Source: Mycobacterium sp. IS-836
GTDB lineage: Bacteria; Actinomycetota; Actinomycetes; Mycobacteriales; Mycobacteriaceae
Length of the DNA: 64,000 nt
Assembly: GCF_001954275.1 (NCBI RefSeq)
Contig: NZ_MBEU01000021.1
Span: 1 to 64,000 of the forward strand
Direction of reading: 5' to 3'
The translations under genes were made by a program, and so were the position numbers. Position 1 is the stretch's first letter. The number at the start of each line of letters is the position of its first letter. The notes beneath the pieces are model-generated. The model saw nothing but the letters and a program-made list of their open reading frames with translations. It did no database searches and was not told the DNA's origin. Positions 8,575 to 17,486 of the stretch are shown here, piece by piece.

Positions 8575-9753
8575 GTGACGCTGGATTTTGCGATGCTTTC
8601 CCCGGAGGTCAACTCGGCTCGGATGTATACGGGCGCGGGTTCGGCCTCGATGCTGGCGGCTGCGTCGGCGTGGAAGGGCCTGGCCGCGGAATTACGATCC
8701 ACGGCGCTGTCGTATGGTGCGGTGCTTTCGGCGCTGACCGACGAGGAATGGCATGGCCCGGCATCGGCGGCGATGGCGTCCGCGGCCGCACCCTACGTGG
8801 AGTGGATGAACACCACCGCGGTGCAAGCCGAGGAGACCGCCGCCCAGGCTGAGGCCGCCGCGGCTGCCTACGAGACCGCTTTCGCGGCCACGGTTCCCCC
8901 GGCAGAGATCGCGGCCAACCGCGCCCAGCTGGCGTCGCTGGTCTCGACCAACTTCCTGGGCCTCAACACCCCCGCGATCGCGGCCACCGAGGCCCAATAC
9001 GGGGAGATGTGGGGCCAAGACGCCGCCGCGATGTACGGCTATGCCGGGTCGTCGGCCGCGGCGAGCAGGCTGACCGAGTTTGACCCACCCCAACCGATCG
9101 TCAACCCCGCCGCGACCCCGGCTCAGTCGGCAGCGGTGACCCAGGCCGCGGCCACCTCGGCGGGCACCGGGCAAAGCACGCTGTCAAAGCTGATGACGTC
9201 GGTCCCGGGCACTCTGCAGAGCATGGCCTCCCCAGCGGCCTCGACGGCGTCCGCCCCGGCCAGCCTGGACGATCTGCTGAATTCCTCGATCTGGAACAAC
9301 TTTGGACCCAACGCCAATATCTGGAACACCATCTTCTCGTCCGGGTTCTATATGCCGGGCAACTACCTGGGCACCGCGTCCAACTTCATGACCCAAGGCG
9401 CGGGCGACGCGGCCGCCGGCGCGGCCGGCGCCGCGGCGGACGGAACGGCAGCCTTCGGCCTAGCGCAGGCGGTCGCTCCGGCGGGCGGCCTCGGCGCCGT
9501 GGGCAACACCGTGTCGGCGGGGCTGGGCGCGGCACCCCAGGTCGGAGGGCTGACGGTACCTGCGAGCTGGACGGGGGCCGCGCCCCAGCTGTCTTCCGCA
9601 ATCAATGCCACACCGATGGTGGCGCCACCGCCGGCGGTGGCAGCAGGCATGCCCGGAGTGCCACTCGGTGGCAGCCGGGGCTTCGGCCGCCACATGCCCC
9701 CGCAATACGGCTTCAAACCTTCGTTCGTCACACGCCCGCCCTCTGCGGGATAA
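8575..9753 (+). CDS. PPE family protein, SVP type (PPE31-like)
   Basis: A 392-residue PPE protein. The N-terminal PPE domain (about 1-180) starts [18 protein letters not shown], with SPE in place of PPE, and contains the usual AAAYETAF and [16 protein letters not shown] blocks. [10 protein letters not shown] segment corresponds to the GxxSVPxxW motif of sublineage V, and the end [15 protein letters not shown] is the usual SVP tail. Such proteins are exported by ESX-5 with a PE partner, using EspG5. The GTG start follows AGAGAGGGG. It lies behind M-box, Zur-like and IdeR-like elements and is 94 bp upstream of a second, very similar PPE gene. The nearest known locus is PE20-PPE31. Confidence 0.88.
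   Translation: MTLDFAMLSPEVNSARMYTGAGSASMLAAASAWKGLAAELRSTALSYGAVLSALTDEEWHGPASAAMASAAAPYVEWMNTTAVQAEETAAQAEAAAAAYETAFAATVPPAEIAANRAQLASLVSTNFLGLNTPAIAATEAQYGEMWGQDAAAMYGYAGSSAAASRLTEFDPPQPIVNPAATPAQSAAVTQAAATSAGTGQSTLSKLMTSVPGTLQSMASPAASTASAPASLDDLLNSSIWNNFGPNANIWNTIFSSGFYMPGNYLGTASNFMTQGAGDAAAGAAGAAADGTAAFGLAQAVAPAGGLGAVGNTVSAGLGAAPQVGGLTVPASWTGAAPQLSSAINATPMVAPPPAVAAGMPGVPLGGSRGFGRHMPPQYGFKPSFVTRPPSAG
9287..9335 (+). repeat. 49-bp exact repeat shared by the two PPE genes (copy 1)
   Basis: Identical over 49 bp to 10566-10614 in the next PPE gene, including synonymous positions; it encodes [15 protein letters not shown]. Flanking bases differ. It marks recent duplication or gene conversion between the tandem PPE genes. 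Confidence 0.9.
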
Positions 9754-9847
9754 CTCACGGCGGAACTTCACACAATTGCCCCTTTTGCGCGCCAGCGCCC
9801 ACGGGGCCATCTGAGACCGCTTGGCAAAAAGGGGAGGAGGCTAACGA

Positions 9848-11038
9848 ATGTTCGCGGTAGTGGATTTCGCCATGCTTCCTCCCGAAATCAACTCGGGCCG
9901 TATGTATTCGGGGGTCGGTGCCGGCCCGCTGTTGGCCGCCGCTTCGGCCTGGTCTGGACTGGCCGCGGAGCTGCGGGCCACCGCGCAAGGCTACGACTCC
10001 GTGCTTTCGGAGTTGACCAGCCAGGCGTGGTACGGCCCGGCGTCGGCGTCGATGGCGGCCGCGGCCGCGCCGTATGTGGCATGGATGAACACCACCGCGG
10101 CGCAGGCGGAGGAAACCGCCGTCCAGGCCGAGGCAGCCGTCGCGGCCTACGAGGCCGCGTTTGCCGCCACGGTGCCGCCGCCCGTGATCGCGGCCAACCG
10201 CAGCCTGCTCGCGGCACTGATCGCCACCAACTTCTTCGGCCAGAACACCCCCGCGATCGCGGCCACCGAGGCTCAGTACATCGAAATGTGGGCCCAGGAC
10301 GCCGCGGCCATGTACAGCTATGCGGGCGCCTCGGCCGTCGCCAGCCAGCTGACCCCGTTCGACCCGCCCACGGAGACCACCGACTCTGCCGCGTTGCCGG
10401 CGCAGTCGGCCGCGGTAGGCCAGGCTGCGGCCACGTCCGCGGGCACCGGGCAAAGCACGGTTTCCCAGCTGATGTCCGCGGTGCCCGGCAGCTTGCAGAG
10501 TCTGGCCTCCCCGGCCACTACGACAGCGTCTGCCCCCGCAAGCCTGGACGATCTCCTGAATTCCGCGATCTGGAACAACTTTGGACCCAACGCCAATATC
10601 TGGAACACCATCTTTGCGTCCGGCTTCTACATGCCGGCCAGATACCTTGGCGTTGCCTCCGACTTCATGTCGATGAATCAAGCCGCCGGCGGCGCTGCCG
10701 ACGCAGCGGAGGGCGCGGCCAGCGCAACAGCGGCCGGCGCGCTGGAGAGTCCGCCCGGCGGCGCGACGCTGGTGAACTCGGTCACGGCCTCCATGGGCAG
10801 GGGAGGTCTCGTCGGCCCACTGTCAGTGCCACAAGGCTGGGCGACGCCCGCACCCGCGCACAGTCCGCTGGCCTCGACGCTCGTCAGCGCCACGGAGGAG
10901 GGACCGGCCCCGCCCGTCTCGGCGAGCACGCCCTCAGTACCGGTGGGGGGACATACGGGCGCCAGGGGTGAGGGGCGCGCGGTGCCTCAATATGGCTTCC
11001 GTGTGGCCTTTGTGGCTCGCCCGCCGGCCGCGGGATAG
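9848..11038 (+). CDS. PPE family protein, SVP type
   Basis: A 396-residue paralogue of the preceding gene. The PPE domain begins near [12 protein letters not shown], with the canonical [20 protein letters not shown] helix end. GPLSVPQGW (residues about 320-328) is a clean SVP motif, and the C-terminus is [15 protein letters not shown]. The ATG at 9848 follows GGGGAGGAGG. It is probably cotranscribed with the PPE gene upstream. Export by ESX-5 is inferred from family membership and position. Confidence 0.9.
   Translation: MFAVVDFAMLPPEINSGRMYSGVGAGPLLAAASAWSGLAAELRATAQGYDSVLSELTSQAWYGPASASMAAAAAPYVAWMNTTAAQAEETAVQAEAAVAAYEAAFAATVPPPVIAANRSLLAALIATNFFGQNTPAIAATEAQYIEMWAQDAAAMYSYAGASAVASQLTPFDPPTETTDSAALPAQSAAVGQAAATSAGTGQSTVSQLMSAVPGSLQSLASPATTTASAPASLDDLLNSAIWNNFGPNANIWNTIFASGFYMPARYLGVASDFMSMNQAAGGAADAAEGAASATAAGALESPPGGATLVNSVTASMGRGGLVGPLSVPQGWATPAPAHSPLASTLVSATEEGPAPPVSASTPSVPVGGHTGARGEGRAVPQYGFRVAFVARPPAAG
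10566..10614 (+). repeat. 49-bp exact repeat shared by the two PPE genes (copy 2)
   Basis: Second copy of the identical stretch at 9287-9335. Confidence 0.9.
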
Positions 11039-11250
11039 TAGGCCGTCCCGCACTATCTCACAAGCGCCACATCATTCACGTGAGCGTTCGGCAACTGAAT
11101 GGGCGCATTCCCGGGCACCTGGGGCGAGTTGAACTATGCCATTTAGCACCGCCGATGGCGGCTTTCGACCTCACAGGCAACCGGCAGCAGCTAATCAGCG
11201 TTGTGGCAGTGAGCCAGGTTTACTCTTGGTGAAATTCAGGGGAGGGAGGC

Positions 11251-11383
11251 ATGACAATCAACCATCAATTCGGCGCTGCCGATGCGCGGCACCGCCGCGA
11301 TCCCCACGGCGCGGCGCCGCGAGGTGGGGACTACCGTGCCAGACTGCGGCTACCAGGTGGTACATAAGCTGGCGAATCGTAGA
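11251..11383 (+). pseudogene. Decayed esxN-like (WXG100) fragment
   Basis: After a full ribosome site (GGGGAGGGAGGC) an ATG opens MTINHQFGAADAR, which matches the EsxN/Mtb9.9 start MTINYQFGDVDA. The frame then loses similarity and stops at 11365-11367. In the next frame YQVVHKLAN (11351-11377) resembles the EsxN segment FQVIYEQAN. Together this suggests an esx gene with a large internal deletion and a frameshift. The C-terminal AVGSSWA tail is absent. It is too short and broken to be functional. Confidence 0.55.
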
Positions 11384-11865
11384 ATTTGCGCACGTCCGAG
11401 GGACATACGTTCATCATCGATGCTCATGTTTCGCTCAACACATGTGCGATCGATGTGCAATTACAATGCGCTTTGCATTCCATCGCGATAAAGGGCTTTC
11501 GCCAATATCATTCGCTGCCCATGATGCAATAGGGCGGTGTAAAATTTGCGAACAAAGAACTAATTACTAACGTTAATCGCAGTTAACGCGATCACCGGCG
11601 CGGCTGAAATGTGATCGGTGACACCAAATAGCAGACTCGCTGCGCGGGCATCGGGCCTGCTGTTTGACGTGCAAATATGCGTGCTGAGCAGGCCTTTCAG
11701 CGTTGCACTGCGTTAACTGTGAAACAGAGTTCTCACAACCGTACCCGGGAAACGTGACATTAATCTTTTACATTCTGATTACTCATCGGGAACGCATAGT
11801 GAATACGTTTCGATCAGCATGATTCCTAGCTCAGGCGGTGCACGGGCAGAGCGGCCCGATGCATC

Positions 11866-11880
11866 CTGTGAAATTCACAG
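11866..11880. promoter_or_regulatory. 15-bp palindrome upstream of PPE gene
   Basis: CTGTGAAATTCACAG is a perfect palindrome around a central A, 160 bp before the PPE start at 12040. The arm resembles a CRP half-site (TGTGA), but the spacing is 3 rather than 6 bp, so the regulator is unknown. Confidence 0.4.
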
Positions 11881-12039
11881 CTAAGGGAGGGTAGGGGTCC
11901 GACTGTCTCCGGCGAGTGCAAATCAAACTCATGCACTCCGCGGCGAAATCAATGGATTCCATTAGAGCCACACGCGTTTGCTGGCTCGACGGTTAATGAC
12001 GCCTACCATGGCGGCCGAATAGGGGACGGGAGGTAATAG

Positions 12040-13314
12040 ATGTTGGATTTCGGGGCGCTGCCGCCGGAGGTCAACTCCGGCCGGATGTACGTCGGGGCAG
12101 GGGCGGGGCCGTTGCTGGCCGCCGCCGCGGCATGGGATGAGCTGGCCGCCGAGTTGCAGTCCACCGCGGCGTCCTACGGGTCGACCATTGAGGGCCTGAC
12201 CGTCGGGCCGTGGACGGGTCCATCCTCGATCGCGATGGCGGCGGCCGCGGCCCCGTATGTGGCGTGGATGAATGCCACCGGGGCTCAGGCCGAGCAGGCG
12301 GCCACACAGGCCAAACTGGCCGCGGGCGCCTACGAGACCGCGTTTGCGGCCACGGTGCCACCGCCGGTGATCGCGGCCAACCGCGCGCTGCTCGCGGCGC
12401 TGATCGCCACGAACTTCTTGGGCCAGAACACCCCCGCCATCGCCGCGACCGAGGCGCACTACATGGAGATGTGGGCACAGGATGCCGCCGCCATGTATGC
12501 CTATGCGGGTGCGTCGGCGGCGGCGTCGCAGCTGACCCCGTTCGTCCAGCCGCCGAAGACCACCAATGACACGGGCGGAGCAACGCAAGCGGCCGCGGTC
12601 GCGCAGTCCAGCACCGTGTCCGGCTCGAACACGGCGTCGCAGCTGTCCCAACTGGTCACCGCGACACCGAGTGCGCTACAGAGCCTGGCAACGGGTAACG
12701 CAACGACCAACGCGACGTCGACCGCGGCCGCGACGGGAGTCGGTTTGCCGCCGGTCCCGCAGAGCCTGACGGACTGGAACACCATCTGGTCGACCCTGAC
12801 CGGGCCGTACTCGCTGCAAGGGTTGACCGCCATACCCGGCGGTCCGTTCCTCTCGTTCGGGCAGGCGTACGCGTGGGGCCAAAACGGGCAGGGCGCCGCC
12901 GCCATGTTGTCGGGCCCGAAAGCCATCAACGGTGCGTTGGCGCCGCTGACCGGGGGCGCCAGCGCCGTCAAGCCCATGCTGAGCTCCGCTGCCGGCCCGG
13001 TATCGGGGTCGATGGGCAAAGCGCCTCTGGTGGGAAGCATGTCGGTGCCGCAGGGGTGGACCGAAGCCGCCCCGGCAATCCGGACGCTCGCCTCGGTGCT
13101 GCCGGCGAATCTCGCGGCCGCGCCGGAGGCCGCACTCGCCGGCGAGGGCGGAGCCTTCAGCCAGATGGCCCTCTCGAGCCTCGCGGGACGAGCCCTGGCC
13201 GCCAGCGCCACGTACTCCGGCGGTGGGGCGGCGGCCAAGGCGCTGGGCGGCGTGGTCGCCGAGGCCGACCCCGCCGCGGCCACCATCATCGTGATCCCGG
13301 CGCTCGAGGACTGA
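12040..13314 (+). CDS. PPE family protein, SVP type (PPE32-like position)
   Basis: A 424-residue PPE protein: [17 protein letters not shown] opens the PPE domain (about 1-180), then GSMSVPQGW (about 334-342) gives the SVP motif, and the end [11 protein letters not shown] is typical of one SVP branch. The central region is Ala/Thr/Ser rich. The ATG follows GGGAGG. Only 14 bp separate it from the next PPE gene, so the two form an operon that probably runs on through the DUF732 genes to mgtC. Likely an ESX-5 cell-surface or secreted substrate. Confidence 0.9.
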   Translation: MLDFGALPPEVNSGRMYVGAGAGPLLAAAAAWDELAAELQSTAASYGSTIEGLTVGPWTGPSSIAMAAAAAPYVAWMNATGAQAEQAATQAKLAAGAYETAFAATVPPPVIAANRALLAALIATNFLGQNTPAIAATEAHYMEMWAQDAAAMYAYAGASAAASQLTPFVQPPKTTNDTGGATQAAAVAQSSTVSGSNTASQLSQLVTATPSALQSLATGNATTNATSTAAATGVGLPPVPQSLTDWNTIWSTLTGPYSLQGLTAIPGGPFLSFGQAYAWGQNGQGAAAMLSGPKAINGALAPLTGGASAVKPMLSSAAGPVSGSMGKAPLVGSMSVPQGWTEAAPAIRTLASVLPANLAAAPEAALAGEGGAFSQMALSSLAGRALAASATYSGGGAAAKALGGVVAEADPAAATIIVIPALED

Positions 13315-13328
13315 AAAGGGGTTTAGCC

Positions 13329-14717
13329 ATGTTCTACGGAGCCTTTCCGCCGGAGTTCAACTCGGGCCGGATGTATGCCGGCCCGGGAGCCGAGTCGCTG
13401 CTGGCCGCCGCGGTGGCGTGGGATGACCTGGCCACCGAACTGCAGTCCACCGCGTCCTCCTACTCGTCGGTGGTCGCCAGCCTGACCGGCGGACCCTGGA
13501 CAGGGCCGTCGTCGCTGTCCATGGCGGCCGCGGCCGCCCCCTATATCGCCTGGATGCAAAGCACCGCGGTCCAGGCCCACGAAGCTGCCTCCCAGGCGAC
13601 CGCGGCCGCAAGCGCCTACGAGACGGCGTTCGCCGCACATGTGCCCCCGCCAGTGATCGCGGAAAACCGCACCCTGCTCGCGCAGCTGGTGGCGACCAAC
13701 GTGTTCGGGCAGAACACCGCAGCGATCGCGGCCACCGAGACCGAGTACTCCGAAATGTGGGCCCAGGACGCGCTGGCGATGGAGACCTACTTCACCTCGT
13801 CGGCCGCCGCATCCCGGCTGACGCCCTTTACCGAGCCGCCACAGACCACCAGCGCGTCGGGCACGGCGACGCAAGCGGCTGCGGTGACCGCGGCCGCCGC
13901 CACCCCGGCGGGCAATGCGGCGTCAGCCGCCGGCTCGGCCAGCTCGTTCATTACGAACAACCCCATACTGTCGTTTCTCGCGGGGCTCGCCACCAACTAC
14001 AACTCGACGATGGCGGGCCTGCTCAACACGGTGCCCAACGGCAGCGCCTGGTACACAGCCCTATACAACGCCGTCAAGGTTCCGCTCGGCTTCACCACCG
14101 GGTTCAACGACATCGGGTTGCTGATCAACTTTCCCCTGTCGCAGTGGCTGAAGTTCGCCCCACCCGCGGGCTATGGCGCGCTGCCGAAAGACGCGCTGGG
14201 CGCCGGGCTCGGGGCGTTGGGCTTCGGCCGGGGCACCCTGTACAGCGCGGTATCGGCGAGCATGGGAAATGCCGGCACGTTAGTCGGAAAGCTGTCGATT
14301 CCGCCGAGCTGGGCCACGGCCACCCCGGCGATCAGGACGGTCGCCGCCGCCCTGTCGGCCGCCGGGCCGGATGCGGTGCCCGCGGCCTCCCTGGGCGAGG
14401 GTCTGCTCAGCTCGATGTCGATGGCGGGAATGCTCGGCAGCGCGATGGGCGCCGGGGGCCCCACCGTCGTGAACGCCGGTGTCCGCGGCCGTCTCAACAA
14501 GATCAAAGACCTCAAAGACAAGCAATCGCCGGAGCAGCTCAAGCGTCTGGTCGCGCAGATATCGGAAAAGCCCGAAAGCGTGCAGCACCACAACGTCGAC
14601 CAAGAAGGCCTGGACGCCCTGCTCGAGCAACTCTCGAAGAAACCAGGCATCCACGCGGTGCACCTCTCCAAGGGAGACAAGCCCAAGGTCGTGCCGTCGG
14701 AAGCCCAATTGGGCTAG
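13329..14717 (+). CDS. PPE family protein with charged C-terminal tail (PPE33-like)
   Basis: A 462-residue PPE protein starting MFYGAFPPEFNSGRMYAGPG; the ATG follows AAAAGGGG. The PPE domain spans about 1-175, and GKLSIPPSW (about 320-328) is a variant SVP motif. Unlike the usual Ala/Gly end, the last roughly 80 residues are hydrophilic and Lys/Glu rich (KIKDLKDKQSPEQLKRLV onward) and look helical. The tail could be a protein-binding domain. The frame stays open upstream of 13329 inside the preceding gene, which is a shadow effect. It is followed 30 bp later by a DUF732 gene. Confidence 0.88.
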   Translation: MFYGAFPPEFNSGRMYAGPGAESLLAAAVAWDDLATELQSTASSYSSVVASLTGGPWTGPSSLSMAAAAAPYIAWMQSTAVQAHEAASQATAAASAYETAFAAHVPPPVIAENRTLLAQLVATNVFGQNTAAIAATETEYSEMWAQDALAMETYFTSSAAASRLTPFTEPPQTTSASGTATQAAAVTAAAATPAGNAASAAGSASSFITNNPILSFLAGLATNYNSTMAGLLNTVPNGSAWYTALYNAVKVPLGFTTGFNDIGLLINFPLSQWLKFAPPAGYGALPKDALGAGLGALGFGRGTLYSAVSASMGNAGTLVGKLSIPPSWATATPAIRTVAAALSAAGPDAVPAASLGEGLLSSMSMAGMLGSAMGAGGPTVVNAGVRGRLNKIKDLKDKQSPEQLKRLVAQISEKPESVQHHNVDQEGLDALLEQLSKKPGIHAVHLSKGDKPKVVPSEAQLG

Positions 14718-14747
14718 CGCACAACATAATTGGAAAGTTGGTGAGTC

Positions 14748-15071
14748 ATGAGAACGCTACTGACATTGCTCGGCGTTTCCGCGATGATCGGTTTCGCCGC
14801 GCCGGCCCATGCCGCTCCGCCTCCGGAGCCCGACGGGGACGACGCGGGCTTCATCGCCGCACTGCACCAGGCCGGCTTCAGCTTTTCGAGCCCGAGCGCG
14901 GCCGTTGGCGCCGGCCGAGCGGTGTGTTCGTGCTTGAACAACGGCGAGTCGGGCCTGGAGCTGGTCCACGACGTGAAAATGCACAACCCGGGAATGGACA
15001 TGGAGATGGCATCCAATTTCGCCTTGCTCTCCGCCAAGTACTACTGCCCCCATCAGCTATCCAAGGCCTGA
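14748..15071 (+). CDS. Secreted DUF732 protein (Rv1810-like), copy 1
   Basis: A 107-residue secreted protein of unknown function. A signal peptide (MRTLLTLLGVSAMIGFAAPAHA) has a likely cleavage after residue 22. The mature DUF732 domain has the F..AL..AG pattern, Cys60 and Cys62 in VCSCL, and Cys100 in KYYCP; one of the pair probably forms the conserved disulphide with Cys100. It is the fifth-position neighbour of the PPE operon and upstream of mgtC as in M. tuberculosis. A paralogue follows 16 bp later. Confidence 0.85.
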   Translation: MRTLLTLLGVSAMIGFAAPAHAAPPPEPDGDDAGFIAALHQAGFSFSSPSAAVGAGRAVCSCLNNGESGLELVHDVKMHNPGMDMEMASNFALLSAKYYCPHQLSKA

Positions 15072-15087
15072 CCACCGGCGCGGCGTC

Positions 15088-15414
15088 ATGAGACTGCTCC
15101 TGGCACTGCTGGGCGTCACCACCGTGATCGGGCTTGCGGCGCCCGCTTCAGGTGATCCGGGCGGGGTCGACGACGTCTCCTTCCTGGCGACGGTGCGTGG
15201 CGCGGGCATCAACTACACCAGCCCGGAACAAGCGATCGCTTCCGCCAAAGCGGCATGTGCGTGGATAGGCACCGGCAAATCCGGCCCTGAGCTGGTCGGC
15301 GACCTGCAGAGAAGCAATCCCGCGTTGACCACCGCCCACGCAACGGCGTTCCTGGCCATCGCCGCGAAGTATTACTGCCCCCAACAACTCAGTCAGCGGG
15401 CCGCCACGCCGTAG
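15088..15414 (+). CDS. Secreted DUF732 protein (Rv1810-like), copy 2
   Basis: A 108-residue paralogue of the preceding gene. The signal peptide MRLLLALLGVTTVIGLAAPASG is followed by a DUF732 domain with Cys57 (AACAW) and Cys97 (KYYCPQQL). The tandem copies differ in most residues yet keep the signal peptide frame and both conserved Cys positions, so this is an old duplication. M. tuberculosis has one gene here as I recall it. Confidence 0.85.
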   Translation: MRLLLALLGVTTVIGLAAPASGDPGGVDDVSFLATVRGAGINYTSPEQAIASAKAACAWIGTGKSGPELVGDLQRSNPALTTAHATAFLAIAAKYYCPQQLSQRAATP

Positions 15415-15516
15415 TTGCAGCACACCCGTAGCCACCTGCCGTTCACCTGGATGTGGCTAGATGGGTGAGCCGCCGGCCAACGCGGCAGGGGATTGATCCG
15501 GGGTAAGGAGTGCGGC

Positions 15517-16227
15517 ATGCAGACGCTGAGCGTCGCCGATTTCGCGCTCCGGCTTGCGGTCGGGGTGGGGTGCGGCGCCCTCATCGGCCTGGAGCGGCAA
15601 TGGCGTGCACGGTTGGCCGGTCTGCGCACCAACGCGCTTGTCGCCGGCGGCGCAACTTTGTTCGTGCTGTACGCGGTCGCCACCGAGGACAGCAGCCCCA
15701 CCCGTGTCGCGTCATATGTGGTGTCGGGCATCGGCTTTCTCGGCGGAGGGGTGATCCTGCGCGAGGGATTCAACGTCAGGGGCCTCAACACCGCGGCCAC
15801 CCTGTGGTGCTCCGCGGCGGTGGGCGTGCTGGCCGCGTCCGGTCATCTGGCCTTCACGGCGATCGGCACCGGAACCGTCGTCGCCATCCACCTGTTTGGG
15901 CGCCCGCTGGGCCGGCTGATCGACCACGACAACGGTGTCGAGGAAGACGAAAGCCTGCAGCCCTATCTGGTGCAGGTGGTATGCCGGCCCAAATCCGAGA
16001 AGTACGCCCGCGCCCAGATCGTGCAACACGCGAGCAGCCACGACATCACGCTGCGTGGCATCCACACCGGCCACGCCGACGACGACGAAATCACCTTGAG
16101 CGCACACGTACTCATGGACGGCCATACGCCGACGAGGCTCGAGCGGCTGGTGGCCGAACTGTCGCTGCAACCCGGGGTTCGCGCGGTGCAGTGGTACGCG
16201 GGCGACAAAGCCCAGCAATCGGACTAG
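15517..16227 (+). CDS. mgtC: MgtC family inner-membrane virulence protein
   Basis: A 236-residue membrane protein required by several intracellular pathogens for growth in macrophages and low Mg2+. The N-terminal half contains the MgtC/SapB hydrophobic helices with the hallmark GLERQWR (about 25-31) and FLGGGVIL segments. The C-terminal roughly 80 residues form an ACT-like cytosolic domain. The ATG at 15517 follows AAGGAG and gives the start MQTLSVADFALRLAVG, as in M. tuberculosis. It closes a cluster that begins with an M-box, which links the PE/PPE genes to Mg2+ limitation. Confidence 0.94.
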   Translation: MQTLSVADFALRLAVGVGCGALIGLERQWRARLAGLRTNALVAGGATLFVLYAVATEDSSPTRVASYVVSGIGFLGGGVILREGFNVRGLNTAATLWCSAAVGVLAASGHLAFTAIGTGTVVAIHLFGRPLGRLIDHDNGVEEDESLQPYLVQVVCRPKSEKYARAQIVQHASSHDITLRGIHTGHADDDEITLSAHVLMDGHTPTRLERLVAELSLQPGVRAVQWYAGDKAQQSD

Positions 16228-16237
16228 CGCCGCGCGA

Positions 16238-17434
16238 CTACGGTCTCGTCTGCAATTCCGGTGCGGCCGCGGCCAGCAGGTCGGCGCGGGCTCGGGTCAG
16301 CGGCGGATAGATCCGCCGGGTATTGATCGTCCGCTTGGTGGCCTTCGCCTGCGCGCCATTCGAAACCACCACGCGATCCCATCCCTCGGTGTAGACGGCG
16401 CCGGCCGGTCCGAGATCGAGAACCGTTACGTACCAAGGGATCCGAAGGGGAAGCATGGGCTCACCGAACAGGTCGCTGATCACGTTGAAGCCGGCGTACC
16501 GTCCCATCGGCCGGCCGTGCTGACACGACATCACCGACAAGTGCTCGTCGTCCATCCGAGCCGCCGCGACATCACCCGCCGCGAACACCCCCGGCACCCC
16601 GATCACGCGCAGGTAATCGTCGACGGGCACCCGGCCCAGCCGGTCCGGGGCCACGCCCAGCTGCTCGGTCAGTGGGCTCGCTCGCATGCCCGCGCACCAC
16701 ACCACCGTGGCCGCCTCGAGTCGCTCGCCCGTCGACAGCGACACGCCATCCTTGTCCACCGCCGCGACCCTGACCCCGGTTCTGGTCTCGATGCCGTTGT
16801 CCGACAGGGCCTGTTCGATCACCGGCAGTGCCGAGGAGCCCATATCGGAGCCGACGGCGTTGTGGTCGACCAGGATCACCCGAGGCGTGACCGAACCCTG
16901 GCGGAACAACACGCGCAGCCGCTTCGGCAGCTCGCAGGCCGTCTCGATACCGGTCAGCCCGGCACCGACCACGACGACGGTCGCGGCTCCTGCAGTCCGC
17001 GGATGGTCGGCAAGACCGCGCAGGTGGCGCTGCAGCGCAAGCGCGTCGTCATGAGTGTCGACGTCAAAACCGAACTCCCGCAGCCCCGGTATGGCGGGTT
17101 TGACCACCTGACTGCCCGACGCCAACACCAGCCGGTCGTAGCCGTACGTCGCGCCGCCGGATGTCGTGATGACGCGGGCGGCGGCGTCGATCGCGGTTAC
17201 CTCCGCGGCGACGTGCGTGACCCCCGCGGGGTCGAGCAGATCGGCGAGCGGGATGCGGCAGCCGCTCAGATCGGCCTCATAGTTGCGGACGCGGATGTCG
17301 TGAAACGGTTTGGCGCTCAACACGGTGATGTCAACGGTGCCCGGCGCAACGGCGAGTTCGTCGAGTCGCCGGGCCGCACCGAGCGCCGCCCATAGCCCCG
17401 CGAACCCCGAGCCGATGACGATCACTGCGGTCAC
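16238..17434 (-). CDS. Type II NADH dehydrogenase-like FAD oxidoreductase (Rv1812c-like)
   Basis: A 398-residue pyridine nucleotide-disulphide oxidoreductase family protein. An FAD-binding GxGxxG (VIGSGFAGLW) stands at the very N-terminus, and a second dinucleotide fold VVVGAGLTGIE lies mid-protein. The GTG at 17434 follows GGAGGAGATGG and gives the start VTAVIVIGSG; the long upstream extension of the frame is not conserved. It probably oxidises NAD(P)H with a quinone or another acceptor. It converges with mgtC, their stops only 10 bp apart. Confidence 0.88.
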   Translation of the reverse strand: MTAVIVIGSGFAGLWAALGAARRLDELAVAPGTVDITVLSAKPFHDIRVRNYEADLSGCRIPLADLLDPAGVTHVAAEVTAIDAAARVITTSGGATYGYDRLVLASGSQVVKPAIPGLREFGFDVDTHDDALALQRHLRGLADHPRTAGAATVVVVGAGLTGIETACELPKRLRVLFRQGSVTPRVILVDHNAVGSDMGSSALPVIEQALSDNGIETRTGVRVAAVDKDGVSLSTGERLEAATVVWCAGMRASPLTEQLGVAPDRLGRVPVDDYLRVIGVPGVFAAGDVAAARMDDEHLSVMSCQHGRPMGRYAGFNVISDLFGEPMLPLRIPWYVTVLDLGPAGAVYTEGWDRVVVSNGAQAKATKRTINTRRIYPPLTRARADLLAAAAPELQTRP

Positions 17435-17486
17435 GCGCTCACCATCTCCTCCATCCGGCCCGCGCCGATGGTCGTAATCTATCGGT

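Larger units (their letters stand above)
11039..12039. other. AT-richer intergenic kilobase between PPE pairs
   Basis: About 1 kb without a convincing intact gene. It contains an esxN-like relic (11251-11383) and a stretch from about 11390 to 11960 that is clearly richer in A/T than its surroundings. Within it lie CAGTTAACGC (11580-11589) and its exact inverse GCGTTAACTG (11710-11719), AATGC...GCATT around 11465-11480, and the 15-bp palindrome CTGTGAAATTCACAG (11866-11880). Frames at 11136 and 11282 lack family resemblance except where noted. The AT-rich part may bind Lsr2 or EspR or act as the promoter region of the PPE gene at 12040. Confidence 0.6.

Noticed and set aside
11136..11570. 144-residue ORF in the PPE gap
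   Set aside because: No ribosome site, mixed composition and no family pattern; overlaps the esxN-like relic.
11866..11880. CRP-type cAMP site
   Set aside because: TGTGA and TCACA are only 3 bp apart; CRP needs 6, so the palindrome is listed without an owner.
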